A stretch of DNA of 64,000 nucleotides from Chamaea fasciata (lineage: Eukaryota; Chordata; Aves; Passeriformes; Sylviidae): contig JARCOQ010000091.1 of NCBI GenBank assembly GCA_029207755.1, positions 124,001-188,000 on the forward strand, written 5' to 3'. The notes below the pieces were generated by a model. That model made no database searches, was not told the origin of the DNA, and saw only the letters and a list, made by a program, of their open reading frames with translations. Of the stretch, positions 22,211 to 33,100 are shown piece by piece (positions within the stretch are counted from its first letter, which is position 1; each line of letters opens with the position of its first letter). A program made the translations under genes and the position numbers.

Positions 22211-22720
22211 CTTTCTTCCCCCGGGCGCCTGGGGGTTTGGCTGTTGGCAAGAAAGATGAGAAATGACCTCGGTGCCCGCTGGACGTCGGGATGTCATAGA
22301 GAGCGCAGTTGGCAAAAGCTCTGTATTTTCTGCTCCATAAAACTCCTGAAGGGAGAAAGCTGTGACCACCGTGGTGCCGTTTTTTCCTTCCCAGCCCCGA
22401 CCAGGTCTCCTCCTACCCGTGCACAGTGTTACCAGAAGCAGCCTGCTGTCCAGGCTGTCGAGGCGTATTTCAGAGGGGGCAATAAAAACAAAGTAGACGT
22501 TTTATTTTGAACTCTCCGACCCTGCTTGTTTATTAGCAAAGAACTCCAAAACAAAGCGAACAAAAAAAGAAAACCCACAAACTAAACTCCCCCGCAACCC
22601 ACCAAAAAAAAACCATAGAGAAAGAGAAAACATGCCCATATTATTTGAATAAAGATTAAAACTTTACCCCTTAGAAAACCAGGCTCATTTAATTCAAATT
22701 AATTGTGTTTCTGATGTGTT
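22211..22720. other. Unassigned segment with CATAAAA and AATAAA motifs
   Basis: A compositional island between the T-rich and AT-rich blocks, with CCATAAAACTCC near 22335 and a poly(A)-type AATAAA near 22481. The pairing of a TATA-like box and a poly(A) hexamer about 145 bp apart could be LTR-like, but no TG...CA ends, target-site repeat or primer-binding site was identified. Confidence 0.25.
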
Positions 22721-23075
22721 AGGTTAATGAATTCATCTAGTGTAAAATATCGTTTAAAATATAAACAAACGAATTAAAAAATAATGAAAAAGAAAAATAA
22801 CAAAAAGTATAGGATATGAAAAATAATATAAATAATAAATACACAATATATTATTACATACTACACGTTTTATAAATATATATAATATACATAATATAAA
22901 CATCTATAATGTACATAATCATGATATTTCAATGAAATGTATTATTATTTATAACATTACATAATAAATAATAAATTATTTTATATATAACTTTCTATAC
23001 TTAATATATATAATAAATATAATAGTATAATAAACATAATACATGATGTATAATGTACATAATATAAAAGCTGAA
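22720..23075. repeat. AT-rich low-complexity block
   Basis: About 350 bp of almost pure A/T made of ATAATATA, TATATAATA and ATACATAAT motifs with many self-complementary stretches, ending in ATACATGATGTATAATGTAC. It sits directly before a CpG island, an abrupt change in composition. Confidence 0.85.
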
Positions 23076-23288
23076 TTGTAATGATTAATGTAAATATCAG
23101 AATCACAAAGATAAAAAATATTGAAATAGAGCCTGAACGAAAGGCTTTTTTGTTTCGGTCTGGTTGCTGGCAGGGTTCTCGCAGGTGTGCTCGGGGGTCT
23201 TTTGGGCCATTTATTCCGGAGGCTGTTCGGAAGGGCATTCCTGGGCACGTTCGTTTATGGCTCCGCTCCGCGCCGCCGCGCGGCAGTG

Positions 23289-23560
23289 CTGCCACCCTGT
23301 GGGCAGAGAGCGGTAGTGCAGCTTCCCCCCCGCCCGGCCCGCCCGATCTGTGCGGCAATGCTGCCACCGTGTGGGCAAACAGCGGTAGTGCAGCTGTCCC
23401 TCCCGCCCGTCCCGCCTGATCTGTGCGGCAATGCTGCCATCGTGTGGGCAAACAGCGGTAGTGCAGCTGTCCCTCCCGCCCGTCCCGCCTGATCTGTGCG
23501 GCAATGCTGCCACCCTGTGGGCAAAGAGCGGTAGTGCAGCTGTCCCCCCCCGCCCGTCCC
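23289..23560. repeat. 73-bp VNTR, about four copies
   Basis: Units start at 23289, 23361, 23434 and 23507. Each begins CTGCCACC(G/C)TGTGGGCA, carries AGCGGTAGTGCAGCTGTCCC and ends CTGATCTGTGCGGCAATG. The period is 72-73 bp, not a multiple of three, so each frame changes from unit to unit. It lies at the upstream edge of the CpG island. Confidence 0.9.
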
Positions 23561-23599
23561 CGACGCGCGTGGCAGCCCCGCATTGTGAGCTCGGGGGCG

Positions 23600-24560
23600 G
23601 CGCTGCCGCCCGCCCGCCCGCCCGCAGCTCGGGGCCGAAAGGGAGGGAAAAAGGCAAGGAGCCCGGGCTCGTGGCAGCCGGCTGCCTGCGCGCGCCACCC
23701 GGACCCCGGAGCCGTCCGGGCGCGATTTTCCGCGGCGTCTGCGGGTGTGCGGACACGGGATGGGGGCGCAGCGGCGCCGCGGGCGGCAGTCCATTGAGTC
23801 AGGCGCTTGTGTGAGCGGCCGAGGGGGCATTTTAGTGGGTTCCACTACCAAGATGGCGGCGAGACGCGAGGCGCCTGACCTTCTAAAAAGGGCGGCCAAA
23901 AGGGCGGGAAAAATAAGGACCCTATAGGTGTTTATGCAGCTGCCTGCACAAAACCCCGACTACGGCGCCGCCCGGGGGCAATTTTCCGCGGCGTTTCCAG
24001 GTGTGGGGACACGGGCCGTGTGCTCAGTCGCGACGCGCTTGCGTTCGGATTCGTGGATTTAGTCAGGCGTCTGTGTAAACACCTGGCGGAGGCCTATGCC
24101 GAGCCACAAAGAACATGGCGGCCGGGACGGAAGTGGCCTCAGGAGCAACCAAGATGGCGGCAAGGAAAAGCGGAAGTCACGCGTCGCCCCTCACAAAATG
24201 GCGCCGAGGCGCGAGGCGCCCGACCTTCCAAAAAGGGCGGCCAAAAGGGCGGGAAAAAATAAGGACCCTGTAGGCGTTTACGCAGATGCCTGCACAAAAA
24301 CCCCGACTACAGCGCCGCCCGGGCGCAATTTTCCGCGGCGTTTCCAGGTGTGTAGACACCGGCCATGTGCTCATCCGCGCCGCCTCCGGGTTCGGATTCG
24401 TGGATTTAGTCAGGCGTCTGTGTAAACACCTGCCGGGGGCCTTAGCGGTGCCGCAAAAAAGATGCCGGCGGGACCGGAAGTGGCCTCAGACGCAACCAAG
24501 ATGGCGGCAAGGAAGGGCGGAATGCTCGTGGGGCTCATCGCGGCCGAAAATCACCGAGTG
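23600..24560 (+). promoter_or_regulatory. CpG-island promoter with three tandem YY1/ETS units
   Basis: Three copies of a promoter-like unit anchored on ATTTTCCGCGGCGT at 23725, 23981 and 24328 (periods 256 and 347 bp). Near the end of each unit is a YY1 consensus AAGATGGCGGC (23850-23860, 24151-24161, 24498-24508), with a further AACATGGCGGCC near 24112. ETS/GABP-type GGAAGTGG sites precede it in units B and C, with an exact ACCGGAAGTG at 24473-24482. E2F-like GGGCGGGAAA follows in units A and B. YY1 with ETS at the initiator is typical of housekeeping genes, where the ATG in ATGGCGGC often serves as start codon. The short frames starting at each are 24 codons or more but differ after the first residues. 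Confidence 0.65.
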
Positions 24561-24684
24561 CAGCTCACACCCTGCAATGGCAAAAGCTGTTTTATTAAAA
24601 CTCAGCCGAGAATTTTCCTCTTATTTCCAGGTCACAGGATATACTGAGCCTGAGAGGGATCCTAAAATCTGACTCTCAAGCAGA

Positions 24685-24759
24685 CGGACCGTTTGAGAAT
24701 CGAACTCAGCACCTTGGCATTACCCGGACTCTGCTCCAAGCAGCTGAACCAATCTCTGC
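24685..24759 (-). tRNA. tRNA-Ile-like relic (pseudogene or SINE head)
   Basis: On the minus strand a 75-nt stretch aligns without gaps to the body of a vertebrate tRNA-Ile: A-box-like GGTTCAGCTGCTTGGAGC, anticodon-arm 3' side TGCCAAGGTG, and B-box GAGTTCGATTCTC in correct spacing. D and T stems are partly paired, but the acceptor stem has several mismatches and the anticodon loop is altered, so it is not a working tRNA. It could be the head of a tRNA-Ile-derived SINE, which are known in songbirds, or a lone tRNA pseudogene. No tail or target-site duplication was identified. Confidence 0.5.
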
Positions 24760-24941
24760 ATTATGGGGATGGACCTCCATAGGATGGCAACGCTTGGCCC
24801 CACTAAGGTAAGTGCAGTGCCGCCTTCTCTGCCAAAGCTGCTTCACACAGCAGCCCCTGGAATGGCTCGAGGGCAGAAGTGGCTGGCAGGTCACGACAGC
24901 ACAAAGCTCTTCCAGTGACGCTGATTTCCTGTCCTTTCCAG

Positions 24942-25093
24942 GATTTACTCAACAGCTGCCGTAAAAGTACTTACACAAAGTCTCTTTCTGGGCGGAAAGG
25001 AGCAGGACAAGTCCTGAGGCTTCCCTTCTTCCACGGCCAAAGTTCTGGAGAGAGGCAGGGCCGGTCCCACCCGCACAGGGGCGTTTCCTGCAG
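24942..25093 (+). other. Candidate coding exon downstream of YY1 promoter
   Basis: A 152-nt segment between CCTTTCCAG and a strong donor CAG|GTGAGT. One frame is open throughout (50 codons plus 2 nt), starting DLLNSCRKSTYTKSLSG and basic/serine-rich after that. It lies 430 bp downstream of the last YY1 site, so it could be exon 2 of the gene driven by that CpG island. Joined to an acceptor at 25610 (CTCCCTTTCAG), the frame continues for about 20 codons to TAA at 25669-25671. Unrecognised peptide; the exon call rests only on splice consensus and an open frame. Confidence 0.35.
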
Positions 25094-25099
25094 GTGAGT

Positions 25100-26580
25100 G
25101 TTGCCGGGCCAAACTGATGGCAGCTGCTGAGGCCGGGGCTGCTTTTCTGGCCGGAGGCCTCGGTGCCCCCCCGTGCCGCCTGCAGTGTCCCTCGGTGTTT
25201 CCTGCAGGTGTCCCGGGTGCCCGGAGGCGCAGGGAGGAAGGAGGCCGGCAGCCCCAGCGGGGCCAGCAGCCCTGGGGTGATGTGCAGGGGAGGAGCTGTG
25301 TCTGCGGGGCCCCGCCCGTGGCAGCGGCGGCCAAACGCAGGGCCCGGGGCCGGGCTCGGGGCTGGCACGGACACGGCCCCGGGGCTGCCGCGGCTCCTCG
25401 GCCAGGGGCTGCTCCCACCGGGCACGGGGAGATGCTGCAGCCCGGACAGAGGCACCCACAGCCCAAGAGCTCCCCAGGGAACAGCTGGCATTGCCCGGGA
25501 ACGGCGGCTCGGGCTGTCTGCAGAGGGGCTCAGACAGCAATTCCCACCTCCCGGAGCTCCCACACAGTTGCCAGGGATGTCCTGGCCACCCCAAATCCCC
25601 TCCCTTTCAGCCTGAGGACATCACCCATCGGCAGCATTAAAGCCAAGGTGCTCCTCTCTCACAGAAATTAAATCCAGAGCAACGGCCCTCGGAGATGCCT
25701 CAAAATCAAAGGTTTGAGTGGGATGGAGTTTCGTTTGGATGAAGTCTGGACTTTTCCAGGGAGCCAGCCGGAGTGCAGCAGTGATGGAAAGCTTTTGCAG
25801 GTGGGTCCCACTGGAGGTGTGCTGAAGGCAGGGATGGGCATCCCTTGCCTGAGGGAAAGGCACTTGCAGAGGCCACTGCTGGGGCTCGGAAAGGAGCTGA
25901 GCTCCTGCAGGGAGCTGTGTCCTCCCGAGGGCACAGGGGCTGCCTCAGCACAGGCCGGCCAGTGCCTTCTCCTGCTCTGAAACATCACCTGGAGCCCGAG
26001 CTCAGGGGGTGGCTGAATTCCAGGGAAATCTGACAGGTGACCCCCAGGGGATGAGGGTTAGAATTAACCAAATCTATGGAATAGAAACCTATCCTGTCCC
26101 CATCCTGCTGAGCTTCCTTGGAAGCTCTGCTGGTTCCTGACACATCTGGCATTCAAGCAGCAGCTCTGCGTGGGAATATCCATGCTCTGTGAGGCACTGT
26201 GAGGTTATTGCAGCAGGAACTGAGCAGGGAATTCGGGGCCGTGGGTATAATTCATCTAAACTAGCAAAGGTGACAATGAACCTCAAATCTGGGCACCACA
26301 CAGAGAACAATCTTTGTGCTGCCCTGTCAGCTCAAGCCCCTGGGCTGGGAAGTTTTGGGAGTCAAACATATGGAATGATAAAAGTCACAGCAACTGGTGT
26401 CACCCCGAGGGACAGTCCAAGTCCCAGACAATTCCTCTGCAGTCCCCTGGGGGGGAAAACACCCTCTGTCTGCCAGGAGCCCTGACTCTGTTTCTCCTAT
26501 CAGCTGTGTTGGGCTTTAAGAACTTGAAATAACTTTGAAGCCAAAGAAATCACCTTTTCCTTCTGGTTTGATTGTGTTTT
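25100..26580. other. Intron-like DNA, no clear gene
   Basis: GC-rich to about 25600, then mixed composition. Isolated acceptor- or donor-like strings occur (CTGCAGGTGTCC near 25203; CTCCCTTTCAG ending at 25610). Alanine/glycine/proline-rich open frames on both strands near 25100-25600 reflect composition. Nothing else recognised. Confidence 0.5.
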
Positions 26581-26614
26581 TTTTGTTGTTTTTTTTTTTT
26601 TTTTTTTCTTTCAG

Positions 26615-27097
26615 ATGCTGGACTTGCTTCTGTGGATGTGTGCTGAGCTCTGGCTGCAGGGGACTGTCAGGCCTGAATGGCTGTGAGTTTGTGTTCTTCT
26701 CGCTGGGGAAGCAGAAATAATTATTAATTAGACTGCAGAAATGTTTTCAGAAACCTTTCCCCTTTCCTGCCCTTTGCTGGTGGATCTTCTCTTTCTGCCT
26801 TTGACTTTACAAAGCTGTTCCCTGATGTCAATTCCCCTGCCTGAATTCCTTGCAGCTCCTAGCTGGGAAAAACTGGGATGATGTCCTAGGGATGTTCTTA
26901 GGGGAGGACAGAGGTGAGATTTTTGCTTGTATTTTTCTAATATTTTCTAAAATTTCAGGGAGCTGCTCCTGCTCCTGCCCCTAATCCTGCTGCTGCTGCA
27001 CAAGTGGAGCCTTGTCAGCGAAGACCTGCATCTGCAGGAGGCCCCGCAGGCCCTGGCTGGGAAGTGCCAAAACAAAGAAGTGATCAGTAAGTGCTGA
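26615..27097 (+). CDS. Putative spliced 68-aa leucine-rich ORF
   Basis: Exon a (26615-26682) follows a long T run and TTTCTTTCAG, begins with ATG and ends at GCT|GTGAGT. Exon b starts at 26959 after AAAATTTCAG. Joining them (phase 2) keeps one frame open: 22 codons, then L-E and the leucine run LLLLLPLILLLL (residues 25-36) followed by HKW, then an acidic/glutamine-rich tail ending KEVISKC, stop TGA at 27095-27097. An ATTAAA signal lies 81 bases after the stop. The hydrophobic run is short for a membrane helix. The ATG lies right at the acceptor, so it may be an internal methionine of a longer protein begun upstream, perhaps at the YY1 promoter. An alternative donor, ATCA|GTAAGT at 27086, would extend it. 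No homologue recognised. Confidence 0.35.
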
Positions 27098-27177
27098 ACT
27101 GCTTCCAGGAGGGCATATTTTGTTGCAGCCGTTACAGACCAACCGTGTGGTGCTGGTGACTTTGTGTGAGTTGCTTT

Positions 27178-27183
27178 ATTAAA
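27178..27183 (+). terminator. ATTAAA poly(A) signal
   Basis: Second most common vertebrate poly(A) hexamer, 81 bases after the TGA of the small ORF and followed within 30 bases by a G/T-rich stretch (GTTGGTAAGGGTTTT). The minisatellite begins about 50 bases later, so a transcript ending here would stop just short of the array. Confidence 0.45.
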
Positions 27184-27234
27184 GCCAATCGTTGGTAAGG
27201 GTTTTGAGCCTGCCTTGGAGAGCACTTGGAGCTC

Positions 27235-28926
27235 TGGGTGCCCTGGCTTTCCCCTAGGTGGCCCTGGGGGCGCCCTGGCTGTCCCCTAGGTGTCCCTGGG
27301 GTGCTCTGGCTGTCCCTGGGGTTGCCCTGGCTGTCCCCTAGGTGTCCCTGGAGTGCCCTGGCTGTCCCCTAGGTGTCCCTTGGGGTCCACGGGCTGTCCC
27401 CTAGGTGTCCCTTGGGGGGACCTGACTGTCCCTAGGATGCCCTGGCTGTCCCCTAGGTGTCCCTGGGGGTGCCCTGGCTGTCCCCTAGTTGTCCCTGGGG
27501 TGCCCTGGCTGTCTCTTAGGTGTCCCTGGGGGTGCCCTGGCTGTCCCTTAGGTGTCCCAGGGCTGCCCTGGCTGTCTTTTAGGTGTCCCTGGGGGTGCCC
27601 TGACTGTCCCCTAGGTGTCCCTGTGGGGGCCCTGGCTGTTCTCGGGGTGCCCTGACTGTCCCCTAGATGTCCCTGGCATTCCCCAAGGCGTGCCTGCGGG
27701 TGACTTGGCTGTCCCCTAGGAGTCCCTGGGGGTGCCCTGCCTGTCCCCTAGGGGTACCTTGTCTGTCCCTGGGGGGGCCCTGGCTGTCCCTGTGGGGGCC
27801 CTGGCTGTCTTCCTAGGTGTCCCTGGGGGTGCCCTGGCTGTCCCATAGGTGTCTCTGGGGTGCCCTGGCTGTCCCCTAGGTGTCCCCGGGGATGCCCTGG
27901 CTATCCCTGGGGGTGTCCTGGCTCTCCTTGGGGTGCCCTGGCTGTCCCTTATGTGTCCCTGGGGGTGCCCAGGGTGTCCCTGGGGTGCCTTGCTGTCCCC
28001 TAGGTGTCCCTGGGGGTGCCCTGCCTGTCCCCTAGGTGTCCCTTGGGGTGTCCTGGCTGTCCCCTAGGTGTCCCTGGGGGTGCCCTGGGTGTCCCTGTGG
28101 GTGCCCTGGCTGTCCCTGGGGTACCTAGGCTTTCCTTTAGGTGTCCGTAGGGGTGCCCTGGCTGTCCCTTTGGTGTCCCTGGAGGTGCCCTTGCTGTCCC
28201 TTGGGGGGCCCTGGGTGTCCCTGAGGGGGCCCTGGCTGTCTTCTAGGTGTCCCTGGGGGTGCCCTGGCTGTCCCCTAGGTGTCCCAGGGCTGCCCTGGAT
28301 GTCCCATAGGTGTCGCTGGGGTGCCCTGGCTGTCCCCTAGGTGTCCTTGGGGATGCCCTGGTGTCCCTGGGGGTGCCCTGCCTGTCCCCTAGGTGTCCCT
28401 GGGGGTGCCCTGGGTCTCCCTGTCAGGGCCCTGGCTGTCCCTTATGTGTCCCTAGGGGTACCTTGTCTGTCCCTGGGGGGGCCCTGGCTGTTCCTGTGGG
28501 GGCCCTGGCTGTCCCCTAGGTGTCCCTGGGGTGCCCTGGCTGTCCCTGGGGTACCCAGGCTTTCCTTTAGGTGTCCCTAGGGGTGCCCTGGCTGTCCCTT
28601 AGGTGTCCCTGGAGGTGCCCTTGCTATCCCTTGGGGGGCCCTGGCTGTCTTCTAGGTGTCCCTGGGGGGCCCTGGCTGTCCCCTAGGTGTCCCTGGGGTG
28701 CCCTGGCTGTCCCTGGGGTGCCCAGGCTTTCCTTTAGGTGTCTCTGGGGGTGCCCTGGCTGTTCCTTAGGTGTCCCTAGGGGTGCCCTGGCTGTTCCTTA
28801 GGTGTCCCTGGGGTGCCCTGGGTGTCCCTGTGGGTGCCCTGGCTGTCCCCTAGGTGTCCCTGGGGTGCCCTGGCTGTCCTTTAGGTGTCCCTGGGGGTGC
28901 CCTGGCTGTCCCCTAGGTGTCCCTGC
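27235..28926. repeat. Minisatellite block 3
   Basis: CCTAGG-family array beginning abruptly after the single-copy region. Contains its own version of the unit seen near 243 (at about 27667, CATTCCCC instead of CATTCGCC). No gene. Confidence 0.95.
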
Positions 28927-30117
28927 CTCGCTGGTATCCTCGACTCCGCCTCTGGCGCCATGGTGACACCCCTCCCAGTCTGGACCAGTGTGGCCACACC
29001 CCCTCCCCTGGGGCCATTGGACCCATCCCAGTACAGACCAGTAAGGCACCGTGTGCCCACCATCGACCCCCACACGCCTGCCAGTTCGTCCCAGTCCACT
29101 CCCCGTCCATCCCAGTTCCCTCTGATCACCCTCCCAGTGCTCCCAGTCCATCCCAGTCCCGCAGGTGCTGGTGCTTGTGGCTTGATCAGCTGGTGCCTGT
29201 CCGCAACGTGGAGCGGGTCAAATGAGGCCTCAGGGGGAGGGGGGGCGGATTTTGGGGGGTCCTGGGGGTCCCGAGTTGTCCTGGAGGGGTTTGGGGGGCA
29301 CTGGGGGGTTCCAGCCCGTGACCCCCCCCCGTTTTTGACCCCCCCCCCCCCGAGCTGTTTCGGTCTCATCGACGCCCTCCTGAAGCCCAAGGGGGGGTGG
29401 GCGCTGGGCCGCCCCCGCTGCCCCCTCCCCCTGCCACCCCCGCGACGCCCTGCAGGTGAGGGACCCCCAAAAACCCCTCCCCAGACCCCAAATTCACCCC
29501 TGGGACCCCAAAAAACCCCCAAAACCTCTCCCCGGACCCCAAATTCAGCCCTGAGGCCCCAAAAAACCCCCAAAAACCCCTCCCCATGAACCCCAAATCC
29601 ACCCCTGGGACCCCCCAAAACCTCCCCAGGACCCCAGATCCACCCCGGGACTCCCAAATCCATCCCTTGGACCCCCAAAAACCCCCAAATCCATCCCTGG
29701 GACCCCCCAAAACCTCCCTCCAAACCCCAAATTCACCCCTCGGACCTCCAGAATCCTTCCACAGGACCCCTCAGGGGTCGTTCCCCACGAAAAAGGGCGG
29801 GAAACGTGAGGGGAGAAAAAGGGCGGGAAACGTGAGGGGAGAAAAAGGTCGGGAAACGTGAGGGGAGAAAAAGGGCGGGATCAAGTGGAGGGGATCAATG
29901 GAATTTTGGGGGGGGTCAGCGATGCTGAGGAAGGATCAATGGAATATTGGGGGGGCATCAATGACATTGGGGGGGTCAGTGACACTCGGGTGGGGATCAA
30001 TGATGCTGTTGGGGGATCGATATCAGCTCGGGGGGCGGCCATGGGTTTTTGGGGGGCCGCAACGCAGGCATCCGAGCTGGGTTTGGAGCGGGGAGGCCCC
30101 TTCAACCTCTGGGGGGG
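28927..30117. repeat. Spacer module S3 (internally deleted)
   Basis: Same module as S1 with three differences: about 166 bp of the G-rich tract is missing, exon-like segment 2 has one extra C, and there is one additional 26-bp unit. The deletion joins two copies of GGTTTGGGGGG, which stand 166 bp apart in S1. Confidence 0.9.
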
Positions 30118-33100
30118 CCCTGGCTGTCCCCTGGCTGTACCTGGGGGTGCCCTGGCTGTCCCCTAGGTGTCCCTGGGGTGCCCTGGCTTTCCCTGGGGTG
30201 CCCTGGCTGTCCCCTAGGTGACCCTGGGGTGCCCTGGCTTTCCCTGGGGTGCCCTGGCTGTCCCCTAGGTGTCCCTGGGGCTGCCCTGGCTGTACCCTGG
30301 GGGTCCCTGGCTGTCCCATAGGTGTCCCTAGGGGTGCCTTGTCTGTCCCTGGGGGGACCCTGGGGGTACCCTGGTGTCCCTGGGAGGGCCCTGGCTGTCC
30401 CCTAAGTGTCCCTGGGGGTGCTCTGGTGTCCCTGGGGATGCCCTGGCTGTCCCCTAGCTGTCCCTGGGGTGCCCTGGGTGTCCCTGGGGTGCCCTGGCTG
30501 TCCCCTATGTGTCCCTGGGGGCGCCCTGGCTGTCCCTGGGGTGCCCTGGCTGTCCCCTAGGTGTCCCTGGGGTGCCCTGGCTGTCCCCTTGGTGTCCCTG
30601 AGGGTGCCCTGGCTGTCCCATAGGTGTCCCTGGAGGTGCCCTGGCTGTCCCCTTGGTGTCCCCGGGGATGCCCTGGCTATCCCTGGGGGTGCCCTGGGTG
30701 TCCCTGGGGTGCCCTGGCTGTCCCTGGTGTGCCCTAGCTGTCCCCTACGTGTCCCTGGGGGTGCCCCGGCTGTCCCTGGGGGTGCCCAGGCTGTCCCCTA
30801 GGGGTCCATGGGGGTACCCTGGCTGTCCCCTATGTGTCCCTGGGGGCGCCCTGGCTGTCCCTGGGGCGCCCTGGCTGTCCCCTAGGTGTCCCTGGGGTGC
30901 CCTGGCTGTCCCCTTGGTGTCCCTGGGGGTGCCCTGGCTGTCCCATAGGTGTCCCTGGAGGTGCCCTGGCTGTCCCCTTGGTGTCCCCGGGGATGCCCTG
31001 GCTATCCCTGGGGGGGCCCTGGCTGTCCCTGGGGTGCCCTAGCTGTCCCCTAGGTGTCCCTGGGGGTGCCCTGGCTGTCCCCTTGGTGTCCCTGGGGTAC
31101 CCTGGCTGTCCCTTAGATGTCCCTGGGGGTGCCCTGGCTCTCCTTGGGGTGCCCTGACTGTCCCTTATGTGTCCCTGGGGGTTCCATGGTGTCCCTGGGG
31201 TGCCTTGCTGTCCCCTAGGTGTCCCTGGGGGTGCCCTGGCTGTCCCCTAGTTGTCCCTGGGAGTGCCCTGGCTGTCCCCTAGGTGTCCCTGGGGGTGCCC
31301 TGGGAGTGCCCTAGTTGTCCCTGGGAGTGCCCTGGCTGTCCCCTAGGTGTCCCTGGGGGTGCCCTGGCTGTCCCCTAGGTCTCCCTTGGGGTGTCCTGGC
31401 TGTCCCCTAGGTGTCCCTGGGGGTGCCCTGGGTGTCCTAGGGGTGCCCTTGGGGTGCCCTGGGTGTCCCTGTGGGTGCCCTGGGTTTCCCCTAGGTGTCC
31501 CTGGGGGTGCCCTTGCTGTCCCTGAAGTGCCCTGGCTGTCCCCTAGGTGTCCCTGGGGGTACCCTGGCTGTCCCCTTGGTGTCCCTGTGGGTGCCCTGGG
31601 GCGCCCTGGGCGTGCCCTTTCTGGCCCTGTGGGTGCCCTGGGTGTCCCTGGGGTGCCCTGGCTGTCCCCTCGGTGTCCCTGGGGGTGCCCTGGCTGTCTC
31701 CTAGGTGTCTCTGGGGGTGACCTGGCTGTCCCTGTGGGTGCCCTGCCTGTCCCCTTGGTGTCCTTGGGGGTGCCCTGGGTGTCCCTAGGGGTGCCCTGGC
31801 TGTCCTTAGGGTGCGGTGTCTGTGCGCTAGGTGTCCCTGGGGTGCCCTGGCTGTCCCCTAACGGTCCCTGGGGGTGCCCTGGCTGCCCCTGGGGTGCCCT
31901 GGCTGTCCCCTAGGTGTCCCTGGTGGTGCCCTGGCTGTCCCTGGGGATCCCTGGCTGTCCCCTAGGCGTGCCTGCGGGTGACCTGGCTGTCTTCTAGGTG
32001 GTCCTGGGGGTGCCCTGCCTGTCCCCTAGGTGTCCCTGGGGTGCCCTAGCTTTCCTTGGGGTGCCCTGGCTGTCCCCTAGGTGTCCTTGGGGATGCCCTG
32101 GTGTCCCTGGGGGTGCCCTGTCTGTCCCCTAGGTGTCCCTGGGGGTGCCCTGGGTGTCCCTGTCAGGGCCCTGGCTGTCCCTATGTGTCCCTAGGGGTAC
32201 CTTGTCTGTCCCTGGGGGGGCCCTGGCTGTCCCTCTGGGGGCCCTGGCTGTCCCCTAGGTGTCCCTGGGGTGCCCTGGCTGTGCCTGGGGGTCCCTAGCT
32301 GTCCCCTAGGTGTCCCTGGGGTGCCCTGGCTGTCCCTGGGGGTGCCCTGGCTGTCCCCTAGGTGTCCCGGGGGTGCCCTGGCTGTCTTTTAGGTGTCCCT
32401 GGGGGTGCCCTGACTGTCCCCTAGGTGTCCCTGTGTGGGCCCTGGCTGTTCTCGGGGTTCCCTGACTGTCCCCTAGATGTCCCTGGCATTCGCCAAGGCG
32501 TGCCTGCGGGTGACTTGGCTGTCCCCTAGGAGTCCCTGGGGGTGCCCTGCCTGTCCCCTAGGGGTACCTTGTCTGTCCCTGGGGTGCCCTGGCTGTCCCC
32601 TAGGTGTCCCCGGGGATGCCCTGGCTATCCCTGGGGTGCCCTGGCTCTCCTTGGGGTGCCCTGGCTGTCCCTTATGTGTCCCTGGGGGTGCCCAGGGTGT
32701 CCCTGGGGTGCCTTGCTGACCCCTAGGTGTCCCTGCGGGTGCCCTGCCTGTCCCCTAGGTGTCCCTTGGGGTGCCCTGGCTGTCCCTTAGCTATCCCTGG
32801 GGGTGCCCTGGCTGTCCCTGGGGGTCCCTGGCTGTCCCATAGGTGTCCCTAGGGGTGCCTTGTCTGTCCCTGGGGGGGCCCTGAGGGTACCCTGGTGTCC
32901 CTGGGAGGGCCCTGGCTGTCCCCTAAGTGTCCCTGGGGGTGCTCTGGTGTCCCTGGGGATGACCTGGCTGTCCCCTAGGTCTCCCTGGGGGTGCCCTGGG
33001 TGTCCCTGGGGTGCCCTGGCTGTCCCCTAGGTGTCCCTGGGGGTGCCCTGGCTGTCCCTGGTGTGCCCTAGCTGTCCCCTACGTGTCCCTGGGGGTGCCC

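Noticed and set aside
22211..22520. Solo LTR of an endogenous retrovirus
   Set aside because: TATA-like and poly(A) motifs are suggestively spaced, but I found no terminal TG/CA pair, target-site duplication or viral gene, so it is left unassigned.
26856..26915. Exon between TTGCAG and AGAG|GTGAGA
   Set aside because: The splice sites are good, but including it stops the frame joining 26615-26682 to 26959-27097 (an immediate TAG arises), so it is at best an alternative or non-coding exon.
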